Part shown: piece after piece, positions 6,293-13,584 of the stretch
Position numbering within the stretch: the stretch's first letter is position 1
Layout: every line of letters begins with the position of its first letter
NCBI GenBank assembly: GCA_902781245.1
Contig: CACZIP010000019.1
Span: 1 to 13,825 of the forward strand
DNA from: an uncultured Coriobacteriaceae bacterium
Lineage (GTDB): Bacteria; Actinomycetota; Coriobacteriia; Coriobacteriales; Eggerthellaceae
Length of the DNA stretch: 13,825 nt
Reading direction: 5' to 3'
The notes under the pieces: model-generated
Database searches by the model: none
Told to the model about the DNA's origin: nothing
The model's input: the letters and a program-made list of their open reading frames with translations, nothing else
Program-made: the position numbers and the translations under genes

Positions 6293-7558
6293 TTGACCGA
6301 GATCAAAAATCCCAGCGTCATCGACTTCACCGACATCACTGACGAGCAGTTCAATGAGATGATCGATGGCACCCTGACCGAGTTTGACGAGGGCGATCTC
6401 GTCGACGGCACGATCGTCAAGATCGAGCGCGACGAAGTCCTGGTTGACATCGGGGTGAACTCCGAATGCGTCATTCCCGTCCGCGAGCTCTCGATTCGCA
6501 AGGATGCCGATCCGTCCGAGCTCGTCGAGGTTGGCGACAAGATCGAAGCCCTCGTTCTGCAGAAGGAAGACAAGGACGGCCGTCTGATCCTCTCGAAGAA
6601 GCGCGCCGAGTACGAGCGCTCCTGGATTTCCGTCGAGGAGAAGTTCAAGGCTGGCGAGCCCGTCACCGGCGAGGTCATCGAAGTCGTCAAGGGCGGCCTC
6701 ATCATCGACATCGGCCTGCGTGGCTTCCTGCCCGCATCGCTCGTCGACCTGCGTCGCGTCAAGGATCTCGACATGTACCTCAACACCGAGCTCGAGGCCC
6801 GCATCATCGAGATGGATCGCAACCGCAACAACGTCGTGCTTTCTCGCCGCGTCCTGCTCGAGGAAGGCCGCAAGAACGAGCGCGCCGAGATCCTGGCCAA
6901 GCTCACCAAGGGCATGCGCCTCAAGGGCTCCGTCTCCTCGATCGTCGACTTCGGCGCTTTCGTCGACCTCGGCGGCATCGACGGTCTGGTCCACATCTCC
7001 GAGCTGTCCTGGAACCATGTCAACCATCCTTCCGAGGTTGTCAAGGTCGGCCAGGAAGTCGAGGTCGAGGTTCTCGACGTCGATCTGAACCGCGAGCGCA
7101 TCTCGCTGGGCCTCAAGCAGACCCAGCCCGATCCGTGGGTAAAGCTTGTCGAGGCTTATCCGGTCGGCACCATCGTCGACGGCACGGTCACCAAGGTTGT
7201 CCCGTTCGGCGCGTTCGTCCAGCTGGGCGAGGCCACCGAGGGCCTGGTGCACATCTCCGAGATGGCTCCGCGCCACATCGAGACTCCGTCGCAGGTTGTC
7301 AAGGTCGGCGACGTCGTCAAGGTGAAGGTCATGGAGATCAACCCCGAGCGTCGTCGCATCAGCCTGTCCATGAAGGCTGCTGCTGCCGAGCTTGGCATCG
7401 AGATTGAGGTTGACGAAACCGCAGTTGCCGAAGAGCGTCCGGCCCGCAAGCCGCGTCGCGAGGCTGCCGAGGAAGCCGCTGAGGTTGCCGAAGCTCCCGA
7501 AGCTGCAGCTGAAGAACCTGTTGCCGAGGAAGCAGCGACCGAGGAAGCTGCCGAGTAA
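6293..7558 (+). CDS. rpsA: 30S ribosomal protein S1, four S1 domains
   Basis: S1 binds mRNA on the 30S subunit and helps it enter the ribosome. I start at the TTG at 6293 because AAAGGGG (6280-6286) lies 6 bases ahead and the natural N-terminus (TEIKNPSVIDFTDITDEQF) follows; the in-frame ATG at 6257 would add 12 residues and has no ribosome binding site. The product has 421 residues with S1/OB-fold domains at about 34-103, 121-188, 207-275 and 292-361; the last two carry the typical DFGAFVDLGG...GLVHISELS pattern. Residues 376-421 form an Ala/Glu-rich tail after a basic patch (RPARKPRRE). Four domains fit actinobacterial S1 rather than six-domain proteobacterial S1. Codon choice is strongly biased to CTC, ATC, GTC and AAG compared with neighbours, as in highly expressed genes. 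It has its own promoter and terminator. Confidence 0.97.
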   Translation: MTEIKNPSVIDFTDITDEQFNEMIDGTLTEFDEGDLVDGTIVKIERDEVLVDIGVNSECVIPVRELSIRKDADPSELVEVGDKIEALVLQKEDKDGRLILSKKRAEYERSWISVEEKFKAGEPVTGEVIEVVKGGLIIDIGLRGFLPASLVDLRRVKDLDMYLNTELEARIIEMDRNRNNVVLSRRVLLEEGRKNERAEILAKLTKGMRLKGSVSSIVDFGAFVDLGGIDGLVHISELSWNHVNHPSEVVKVGQEVEVEVLDVDLNRERISLGLKQTQPDPWVKLVEAYPVGTIVDGTVTKVVPFGAFVQLGEATEGLVHISEMAPRHIETPSQVVKVGDVVKVKVMEINPERRRISLSMKAAAAELGIEIEVDETAVAEERPARKPRREAAEEAAEVAEAPEAAAEEPVAEEAATEEAAE

Positions 7559-7581
7559 ACCGGCTGCACCAACTGGGATAC

Positions 7582-7617
7582 AAACGGGGTCGGGCTTTTT
7601 GCCCGACCCCGTTTTCG
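7582..7617 (+). terminator. Rho-independent terminator of rpsA
   Basis: A perfect 14-bp stem (AAACGGGGTCGGGC at 7582-7595 with GCCCGACCCCGTTT at 7601-7614) encloses a TTTTT loop and continues into TTTTCGTTT. It begins 23 bases after the rpsA stop. Confidence 0.95.
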
Positions 7618-7680
7618 TTTCTCTTCCGAAACCTACTCTTCGTGGAATCGTGTATCATTGAGCCAACGAATACGGAGGGA

Positions 7681-7717
7681 AAAGCGAGCCAAAAGGAAGG
7701 TCCTTGAGGTTCGCTTT
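7681..7717 (+). promoter_or_regulatory. Two-tier hairpin in the coaE leader
   Basis: AAAGCGAGCC (7681-7690) pairs with GGTTCGCTTT (7708-7717) with one wobble. After a 2x2 internal loop, AAGGA (7693-7697) pairs with TCCTT (7701-7705) around an AGG loop. It ends 38 bases before the coaE start. No U-tract follows, so it is not a terminator. Function unknown. Confidence 0.5.
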
Positions 7718-7755
7718 CGTGACGATGTGCCGCAGGGCGGCTGAATGGAGCGGGC

Positions 7756-8355
7756 ATGGAGAAGATTTTCGTCATCGGCGGCATGGGTGCTGGTAAGTCG
7801 ACCGCACGTAAGGCGCTTGTGGACCAAGGCCTGGAGTACATCGATCTTGACTTGATCGGCCATGAGATTCTCCATTGGGAAATCGTGAAGGAAGATGTTT
7901 CCGCTACCTTCGGCGAGGATGTCCTCGATTCCGACGGCGAAATCAATCGTAAGGCGCTCGCTCGCAAGGCGTTTGTGAGCCCGGCGGAGACGCGGAAGCT
8001 CAACCGCATCACCCAGCCTCGCATCGAAGATGCATTCACGACCAAGCTTGACGAGCTTGAAGCTGCCGGCTGTCCGGCCGTTGTCGTCGAGTACTCGGTC
8101 TTCAAGAGCCGCCAGATGTCGCTCGCGTATCTGGCAGACATCGTTATCGCCGTGCTTGCGCCGCTTGAGGTTCGCATCGAGCGCGCCGTGGCTTCGGGCT
8201 TTGACGAGGCCGACGTTCGCCGTCGCATCGCTCAGCAGATCACCGATGCAGAACGCATCGAGCAGGCCGACGTCGTCTTCAACAACGATGGCACGAAGGA
8301 AGAGCTTTACAACAAAGTCGTGAACTGGTGGAACGAATACAACGCGGCTTACTAG
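7756..8355 (+). CDS. coaE: Dephospho-CoA kinase
   Basis: CoaE phosphorylates the ribose 3'-hydroxyl of dephospho-CoA with ATP, the last step of coenzyme A synthesis. The ATG at 7756 has GGAG (7747-7750) five bases upstream. The product has 199 residues, the usual length. The P-loop GGMGAGKST is at 8-16, the acidic substrate motif IDLDLIGHEIL at 29-39, a FGEDVLDSDGEINRKALARK segment follows, and the lid/C-terminal part RRRIAQQITDAERIEQADVV followed by FNNDGTKEEL is well kept. The segment normally reading V.LLFE is changed to VVVEYSVF, so the family match is clear but somewhat divergent; another P-loop kinase is the less likely alternative. Its promoter is not evident; it follows the rpsA terminator and probably leads into uvrB (48 bases apart). 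Confidence 0.87.
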   Translation: MEKIFVIGGMGAGKSTARKALVDQGLEYIDLDLIGHEILHWEIVKEDVSATFGEDVLDSDGEINRKALARKAFVSPAETRKLNRITQPRIEDAFTTKLDELEAAGCPAVVVEYSVFKSRQMSLAYLADIVIAVLAPLEVRIERAVASGFDEADVRRRIAQQITDAERIEQADVVFNNDGTKEELYNKVVNWWNEYNAAY

Positions 8356-8403
8356 TCAGCTCTGCCGCTCTTGGCCCATCTTTCCAACATAGAAGGCACC
8401 CCA

Positions 8404-10521
8404 ATGGAGGGCAAGCTGCCTGAGGTGCGGCTTGCCAATACGCCATTTCGCGTCGTTGCGCCCTACGAAATGGCGGGCGACCAACCGCAAGCAGTCGAAA
8501 AGCTCGCCAAAGGCGTGCAAGATGGATTGCGTTACCAGACATTGCTCGGCGTGACGGGCTCGGGCAAGACGTTCACCATGGCCAAGACAATTGAGGCCGT
8601 GCAAAAGCCCACGCTGGTCATGGCGCCCAACAAGACGCTTGCAGCTCAGCTGGCAGCCGAGTTGAAGGAATTTTTCCCCGACAACGCAGTCGTCTACTTC
8701 GTGTCGTATTACGACTACTACCAGCCTGAAGCGTATGTCCCCTCGTCGGACACGTTCATCGAGAAGGATGCCTCGATCAACGAGGAAGTTGAAAAGCTGC
8801 GCCATGCTGCCACGAGCGCACTGTTGTCGCGGCGTGATGTCATCGTGGTCGCATCGGTCAGCTGCATCTATGGCATCGGTTCGCCGATGGATTACGCGGG
8901 CATGGCCGTGTTCCTCGACAAGCAGGTGCCGGCAGATCGCGACGATGTGATCCATGGTCTGATTGACATCCAGTACGACCGCAATGACTACGAGCTAAAG
9001 CGTGGAACGTTCCGTGTACGCGGAGACGCGCTCGACGTGTTCCCACCCTATGCCGACAATCCGATCCGCGTCGAATTTTGGGGCGATGAGATCGAGCGCA
9101 TCATCGAGGTCGACAACGTCAGCGGCGAAGAGCTGGGTTCGTACGAGGCGCTTCCCATTTGGCCGGCCTCGCACTACGTGACGGCGCGCCCCAAGATGGA
9201 CCGCGCGTTGCAGACCATCCAGGATGAACTGCGCGAACGTCTCGCGCAGTTCAGGGAAGAAGGCAAGCTGCTCGAGGCCGAGCGTCTCGAAATGCGAACC
9301 AACTACGATCTCGAGATGCTCGAGACGATGGGTTTTTGCAGTGGCATCGAGAACTATTCGCGTCACCTTGACGGGCGCGAACCGGGCGAGCCGCCGTACA
9401 CGCTCATCGACTATTTCCCCAAGGATTTCCTATGCATCATCGACGAGTCGCATGTCACCGTTCCTCAGATTCGCGGCATGCACGAAGGTGACCGCTCGCG
9501 CAAGATCACGCTTGCCGAGCATGGGTTCCGTCTGCCCAGTTGCCTCGACAACCGTCCGCTCCGCTTCGATGAATTCGAACAACGCGTGCCTCAGTTCGTC
9601 TATGTGTCGGCCACGCCTGGCGACTACGAAATCAACGTCGAGCAAGCGCGCGTCGAGCAAATCATTCGACCGACGGGCTTGCTCGATCCCGAGATCATCG
9701 TGCGTCCGGTCGTGTCGCAAATCGACGACGTCATCGACGAGGTGGCCGAACGTGCAGAGCGAGATGAGCGCACGCTCATAACGACCTTGACGAAGAAGAT
9801 GGCAGAAGATTTGACCGACCATCTGCTCGACCAGGGTATACGGGCACGCTACATGCATTCCGACATCGGAACGCTCGAGCGTGTCGAGATTCTGCGCGAC
9901 TTGCGTCTGGGGAAGTTCGACGTGCTCGTCGGCATCAACCTGCTGCGTGAGGGCCTTGACCTGCCCGAGGTGTCGCTCGTGGCGATTCTCGACGCTGACA
10001 AAGAGGGCTTCCTGCGAAATCACCGTTCGCTCATCCAGACCATCGGCCGTGCCGCGCGTAACGTATCGGGCCAGGTCATCATGTATGCCGACAAGATTAC
10101 CGATTCGATGCGTGCTGCCATTGACGAAACGCGCCGCCGCCGCGAGATTCAAATGGCTTACAACGAAGAGCATGGCATCGAACCGCAGACGATTCGCAAG
10201 GCCATCAACGACGTGTTGGGCTTCGTGACCGAGGACGTGGAAGGTCTCACTGCCGAAGATGTCAACAAGGAGCTCGCAGCGTTGTCGCGCGAAGAAGTGC
10301 TGCGCATCATTTCGAGCATGGAAGACGAAATGGCGCTTGCTTCCCGCAACATGGATTTCGAACAAGCTGCGCACTTGCGCGATCAGGTCGTCAAACTGCG
10401 TGCAAGTGTCGAAGGAGCCAATGAGGCCGACGTGTTGGCTGGCATGAAGAAGCAAGCGCGCAAGGGAAGCGCCTACGGCAACCGCAAGCATTCGGCCTAC
10501 GGCAGCAGTCGACGTAGCTAG
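8404..10521 (+). CDS. uvrB: Excinuclease ABC subunit B
   Basis: UvrB is the damage-verifying helicase-like subunit of nucleotide excision repair, loaded by UvrA and then bound by UvrC. I start at the ATG at 8404 because AGAAGG (8391-8396) lies 7 bases ahead; the in-frame TTG at 8371 would add 11 residues without support. The product has 705 residues. Visible are the Walker A GVTGSGKT (49-56), the DNA-gripping beta-hairpin YYDYYQPEAY (102-111), the Walker B DESH (347-350), the helicase motif region YVSATPGDYE, GINLLREGLDLPEVSLVAIL, and QTIGRAARN. The C-terminal UVR domain that contacts UvrC is at about 640-670 (MALASRNMDFEQAAHLRDQV). No LexA box is seen upstream. Its stop codon overlaps the ribosome binding site of the next gene, suggesting co-translation. 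Confidence 0.98.
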   Translation: MEGKLPEVRLANTPFRVVAPYEMAGDQPQAVEKLAKGVQDGLRYQTLLGVTGSGKTFTMAKTIEAVQKPTLVMAPNKTLAAQLAAELKEFFPDNAVVYFVSYYDYYQPEAYVPSSDTFIEKDASINEEVEKLRHAATSALLSRRDVIVVASVSCIYGIGSPMDYAGMAVFLDKQVPADRDDVIHGLIDIQYDRNDYELKRGTFRVRGDALDVFPPYADNPIRVEFWGDEIERIIEVDNVSGEELGSYEALPIWPASHYVTARPKMDRALQTIQDELRERLAQFREEGKLLEAERLEMRTNYDLEMLETMGFCSGIENYSRHLDGREPGEPPYTLIDYFPKDFLCIIDESHVTVPQIRGMHEGDRSRKITLAEHGFRLPSCLDNRPLRFDEFEQRVPQFVYVSATPGDYEINVEQARVEQIIRPTGLLDPEIIVRPVVSQIDDVIDEVAERAERDERTLITTLTKKMAEDLTDHLLDQGIRARYMHSDIGTLERVEILRDLRLGKFDVLVGINLLREGLDLPEVSLVAILDADKEGFLRNHRSLIQTIGRAARNVSGQVIMYADKITDSMRAAIDETRRRREIQMAYNEEHGIEPQTIRKAINDVLGFVTEDVEGLTAEDVNKELAALSREEVLRIISSMEDEMALASRNMDFEQAAHLRDQVVKLRASVEGANEADVLAGMKKQARKGSAYGNRKHSAYGSSRRS

Positions 10522-10530
10522 GAGCCATGT

Positions 10531-11292
10531 ATGCCTGAAGAGGTCACGTATCCATTCCATAGCCTTTCGTTCACGCTTATCGAAGGAACGAGACCTCGGG
10601 CGTTGTTTCGCATGAAGCGCAAAGAAAACGGCATGTACGAGTTGCATGTTGAGCGCGGGTCGGCTGCAAATCCGAGTTCGCAGTTCACGCGTGAAGTGCC
10701 CGTTGCGACAGCGCTGGGGCTCAAAGATGCGTTGCAGGAAATCGGTGTGTTTGCGTGGGACGAATCGTATCCTGATTCACCAGGCGCCCCCGCACGCCGT
10801 TGGGCTTTATCGACCGTTTTCAAAAAGGACGTGTTTTCGGTTACCTCTAAGGGTGGAAGCGACGTGCCTGTCGGTTTCGAGATTCTACTCGAGGAATTGT
10901 ACAAACTCGATTTCCCCCGACCTGATGCTTCGCGGGCCAGCGCAACGGTTGCGCGCCAGGGCATTGGTCTGGGTACGGCGCTGAACTCGATGGGCTCGCT
11001 CGGGTTGGGGAGCATTGGCGGCATGAGCGCCGGCGACCTGGGTGCCTATGGAGCGATGGGCAAGGGCGGTGTCGGTGACATGGATTTCTCGAAGCTCGGC
11101 GAGATGATGCAGGGCGACGAAATGGCCGATTTGTTTGGCGAGCTGCAGCGCAATCCCCAGGTATTTGAACAGCGCATGAAAGAAGAGTTCCGCCATATGA
11201 GTCCAGAAGAGCAGAACAGCATGCTCGATATGTTGGCTTCGACGGGTATGGCGTCCCGTGCTTGGTGGGAGCGTTTCTTGCGCGGCTTTTAG
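10531..11292 (+). CDS. Unrecognised two-domain protein with Gly/Met-rich linker
   Basis: I do not recognise this 253-residue protein. The ATG at 10531 is preceded by AGGAG (10520-10524), which overlaps the uvrB stop codon; a nearer ATG at 10527 gives only three codons. Residues 1-135 look like a compact alpha/beta domain ending in WALSTVFKKDVFSV, TSKGGSDVPVGFEILLEELY and KLDFPRP. Residues 143-183 are rich in glycine, methionine and alanine and probably flexible. Residues 187-253 are helical; FGELQRNPQVFEQRMKEEFR followed by MSPEEQNSMLDMLASTGM recalls the STI1-type NP repeats of co-chaperones, but this is a weak visual likeness. There is no signal peptide or membrane segment, so it is likely cytoplasmic. 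Position suggests co-expression with uvrB; that does not establish a repair role. Confidence 0.85.
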   Translation: MPEEVTYPFHSLSFTLIEGTRPRALFRMKRKENGMYELHVERGSAANPSSQFTREVPVATALGLKDALQEIGVFAWDESYPDSPGAPARRWALSTVFKKDVFSVTSKGGSDVPVGFEILLEELYKLDFPRPDASRASATVARQGIGLGTALNSMGSLGLGSIGGMSAGDLGAYGAMGKGGVGDMDFSKLGEMMQGDEMADLFGELQRNPQVFEQRMKEEFRHMSPEEQNSMLDMLASTGMASRAWWERFLRGF

Positions 11293-11301
11293 GAACGAGT
11301 C

Positions 11302-11332
11302 AGTGAGTCGGGGGCCAGGCCCCTGACTCACT
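11302..11332. repeat. 31-base near-perfect palindrome between convergent genes
   Basis: AGTGAGTC at 11302-11309 mirrors GACTCACT at 11325-11332; position 9 is a G-T wobble, then GGGGCC/GGCCCC close around the single base A at 11317. The 15-bp stem could end transcription from both sides, but neither side has a T-run. Its geometry (8 pairs, one imperfect pair, 6 pairs, one-base centre) is the same as the palindrome at 11880-11910, so I favour a REP-like element. It overlaps the last base of the dtd stop codon. Confidence 0.75.
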
Positions 11333-11796
11333 TAGCGTTTCCGAGGCTTCTTCAAGTCATCGGTATCAAGGCAGATGGTGAAAGGCCCGTCGTTCACGAG
11401 GGCAACTTGCATGTCCGCACCGAACTCACCGGTTGCTACGCGCGGGACGTCCTGTCGTGCGCGTTCGACGAACAGCTCGTAAAGACGCTCGGACTCGGCG
11501 GGGTCACCCGCGCCGGTGAACGAGGGTCGGTTTCCTTTGCGGCAGTCTGCGTAAAGCGTGAATTGGGAGATGACCAGCACCTCACCGCCGACGTCTGCAA
11601 GCGAGGCGCCTGTGTGCTTCTCGCCGTCGGGGAAGATGCGCAGCTTGAAGATCTTGTTCCATAGCTGTTCGACTTCGGCTTCGGTGTCGCTTTCGCCTAC
11701 ACCAAGCAACACGAGATATCCAGCCGCACAAGATCCGACGACTGCTCCTTCAATCGAGACGCTTGCTTCCGATACTCGCTGCACAACTGCGCGCAC
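11332..11796 (-). CDS. dtd: D-aminoacyl-tRNA deacylase
   Basis: DTD hydrolyses D-amino acids mischarged on tRNA (and glycine on tRNA-Ala), keeping translation chirally clean. The start is a GTG (11796-11794) with AGGGGG five bases upstream; the family N-terminus RAVVQRVSEASVSIEG follows directly. The product has 154 residues, close to the usual 145-150. The active-site motif SQFTLYAD (77-84) with Thr80 is intact, as are the following NRPSFTGAG and the Gly-Pro motif NDGPFT (135-140), which excludes L-residues. It is the only minus-strand gene here, convergent with the gene before it and divergent from recN. I could not find a good -10/-35 pair for it. Confidence 0.96.
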   Translation of the reverse strand: MRAVVQRVSEASVSIEGAVVGSCAAGYLVLLGVGESDTEAEVEQLWNKIFKLRIFPDGEKHTGASLADVGGEVLVISQFTLYADCRKGNRPSFTGAGDPAESERLYELFVERARQDVPRVATGEFGADMQVALVNDGPFTICLDTDDLKKPRKR

Positions 11797-11844
11797 AATT
11801 GCCCCCTCATTGATATACGTTCAATCGATTGTCCCTTTTTAACA

Positions 11845-11877
11845 CATGCATAAAACAACCAGGTACATTTATGCATG
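11845..11877. repeat. Inverted repeat with 10-bp perfect arms in the dtd-recN spacer
   Basis: CATGCATAAA (11845-11854) and TTTATGCATG (11868-11877) are exact reverse complements separated by 13 bases (ACAACCAGGTACA). The loop contains AGGTAC, an echo of the neighbouring palindrome core GGTACC. No T-run follows. Confidence 0.75.
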
Positions 11878-11879
11878 CC

Positions 11880-11910
11880 TGACACATAGGTACCTGGTAC
11901 CAATGTGTCA
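11880..11910. repeat. 31-base REP-like palindrome upstream of recN
   Basis: TGACACAT (11880-11887) mirrors ATGTGTCA (11903-11910). After one A-A mismatch, GGTACC (11889-11894) mirrors GGTACC (11896-11901) around the single base T11895. The right half spans where the -35 of the recN promoter should lie, so it may act as an operator, or it may just be an inserted repeat. Confidence 0.75.
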
Positions 11911-11918
11911 TCCCAATG

Positions 11919-11924
11919 TATAAT
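11919..11924 (+). promoter_or_regulatory. -10 box of recN, implying a leaderless transcript
   Basis: A perfect TATAAT ends 6 bases before the recN ATG at 11931. Transcription normally begins about 7 bases after a -10 box, so the first base of the message would be at or next to the A of the ATG. No Shine-Dalgarno lies between them. The -35 region is poor and lies in the palindrome. Confidence 0.6.
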
Positions 11925-11930
11925 TCTCGC

Positions 11931-13565
11931 ATGATTGACGAGATTCAAGTACAGAACTTGGCGCTCATACGCGATGCGTCGTTTGCCCCCTGCCCAGGAC
12001 TCACCGTTATCACGGGCGAGACCGGTGCGGGCAAAACCGCGCTGCTTTCAGCGTTGAAGCTGCTCATGGGCGCACGTGCCAGCACAGATCTCATACGCGA
12101 TGGGGAAGAGACGCTGAGCGTTTCCGGTCGTTTCTTCCATCGAGAGACCCCAGTTGATGATGAGCTGATCGTGTCGCGCCGAGTCGGCGCTGACGGACGT
12201 TCGCGCGCGACGGTGAATGGCTCGATGGCAAGCATGGGCGAGCTGGCGCAGATTGTCGGTCCGACAATCGACCTTTGCGGCCAGTTCGAGCACCAGCAGC
12301 TTATGAAACCTGCAACACACGTCCATATGCTTGACGCTTGGGTTGGCGAGAAGGTGACGAACGCCTTGGCTGCGTACCAGGCTGCTTTTGCCGATGCACA
12401 TGAAGCAGCAGTTGAGCTCGATCGCGTGCAAAATGCGCGGGAAACCACTACGGCAAAGCTCGATGAGGCTCGTTTCACATTGCGCCGCATTGACGAGGTC
12501 GATCCGCTCGAGGGTGAGTACGAGCAGCTTATGCACGATTTGGAAATCGCAGAACACGCAGAGTCGCTCGCGATGTCTGCAAGTGCTGCTTACGAAGCCC
12601 TGTCTGGTGATAATGGTGCCCTCGATGCGCTCAATGCTGCAGCATCCGCGCTTGAGACGGGTGGTCGCGTAGACGCCGAACTCTCAGCTCTTGCACAGTC
12701 GTTGCGCGAGGTGGGTTACGTGATCGAAGACGTGTCGGCGAGTGCTCGCGATTATCGTGACAACATCGAATTCGACCCTGAAACGCTTGCCGCTCAGCAA
12801 GAACGCTTCTCGCAGATGCAGGGCTTGTTGCGGGCTTTCGGTCCCTATATGGAAAACGTTTTTGCGGCTCGCGCAGAAGCGGCTGAAATCGTTTCGCTCG
12901 TCGACGATTCTGCCGAGCGCCTGAAGGCCGCACAGCGAAGAGTCGACGAAGCGGAAGCGGCGCTTGCCCAAGCAGCAGATGCGCTCGATGACGCTCGAAG
13001 CGAAGCTGCTCCGCGCTTTGCAGCGGAAGTGAGCGCTGTCATGGCGCGTCTCGAAATGGGCGGTGCCGAGCTTGTCTGCGAACAGCAACGTCTCGATCGA
13101 GCATCATGGACTAAGACAGGGCCATCTCAGTTCGAGTTTCTCTATCGGCCAGGCGCCGGCATGCAGGCACGGCCGCTTGCGCGCATCGCGTCAGGTGGCG
13201 AGGTCAGCCGCGTCATGCTGGCTATCAAAGTTGTACTGGGGGCGGATGACGATGTCGACACGCTCGTGTTCGATGAGGTAGATGCAGGTGTGGGCGGCGC
13301 TGTTGCCGTCGCGCTTGCCGAGGTCATCGCGCATCTTGCACGCACTCATCAGGTCATCGTGGTCACGCATCTCGCCCAAGTTGCGGTGCATGGTGATGCG
13401 CACTACGTTGTTCGCCGCCACGAAGGTGACGCAGGCGTCGAAACCCAGTTGTCTCCTATTTCGGATGAAGCCCGCGAGCACGAAATCGCCCGCATGCTTT
13501 CTGGCAGTGCAACAGAGACGTCGCTCGCGCATGCACGTGAGCTCTTGGCTTCTGCGAAACAATAG
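11931..13565 (+). CDS. recN: DNA repair protein RecN
   Basis: RecN is an SMC-like ATPase that acts early at double-strand breaks, holding DNA ends for recombination. I start at the ATG at 11931: the family N-terminus (MIDEIQVQNLALIRD) begins there, and the in-frame ATG at 11916 lies before the presumed transcription start, with the TATAAT inside its coding part. The product has 544 residues, slightly short of the usual 550-560. Walker A GETGAGKT is at 29-36; a long Glu/Ala-rich coiled coil fills about 150-350 and is interrupted mid-way, as in SMC proteins; the ABC signature ASGGEVSR has its SGGE at 421-424; Walker B LVFDEVDAGVGG has Asp448-Glu449; and VTHLAQVA carries the switch histidine. 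No LexA box was found upstream. The next gene begins 19 bases after its stop. Confidence 0.96.
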   Translation: MIDEIQVQNLALIRDASFAPCPGLTVITGETGAGKTALLSALKLLMGARASTDLIRDGEETLSVSGRFFHRETPVDDELIVSRRVGADGRSRATVNGSMASMGELAQIVGPTIDLCGQFEHQQLMKPATHVHMLDAWVGEKVTNALAAYQAAFADAHEAAVELDRVQNARETTTAKLDEARFTLRRIDEVDPLEGEYEQLMHDLEIAEHAESLAMSASAAYEALSGDNGALDALNAAASALETGGRVDAELSALAQSLREVGYVIEDVSASARDYRDNIEFDPETLAAQQERFSQMQGLLRAFGPYMENVFAARAEAAEIVSLVDDSAERLKAAQRRVDEAEAALAQAADALDDARSEAAPRFAAEVSAVMARLEMGGAELVCEQQRLDRASWTKTGPSQFEFLYRPGAGMQARPLARIASGGEVSRVMLAIKVVLGADDDVDTLVFDEVDAGVGGAVAVALAEVIAHLARTHQVIVVTHLAQVAVHGDAHYVVRRHEGDAGVETQLSPISDEAREHEIARMLSGSATETSLAHARELLASAKQ

Positions 13566-13584
13566 CCAGACGATACTGGTGAAC

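Noticed and set aside
6190..6342. Small frame of about 50 codons from ATG 6190 in the rpsA leader
   Set aside because: There is no ribosome binding site, the translation is Arg/His-rich, and its second half is an out-of-frame reading of rpsA.
6221..7276. 351-codon minus-strand frame and a 313-codon plus-strand frame (6466-7407) over rpsA
   Set aside because: Both are shadows caused by the strong codon bias of rpsA. The repetitive Asp/Leu or Arg/His-rich translations match no protein family.
7704..7790. Possible leader peptide from TTG 7704 after AAGGAAGG
   Set aside because: The putative ribosome binding site is only a few bases from the TTG and lies within a hairpin; the frame runs out of phase into coaE with no sign of selection.
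8356..8403. SOS (LexA) box before uvrB, also sought before recN
   Set aside because: No CGAAC-N4-GTTCG-like or CTG-N10-CAG-like site was found in either spacer.
9430..10647. 405-codon open frame on the minus strand across uvrB
   Set aside because: It is the antisense shadow of uvrB, which has full motif support; its translation has no recognisable domain and its His/Arg/Val-rich composition is typical of antisense frames.
11302..11332. Classical bidirectional rho-independent terminator
   Set aside because: The stem is strong but neither strand has a T-run after it, so I list it as a REP-like palindrome that may end transcription.
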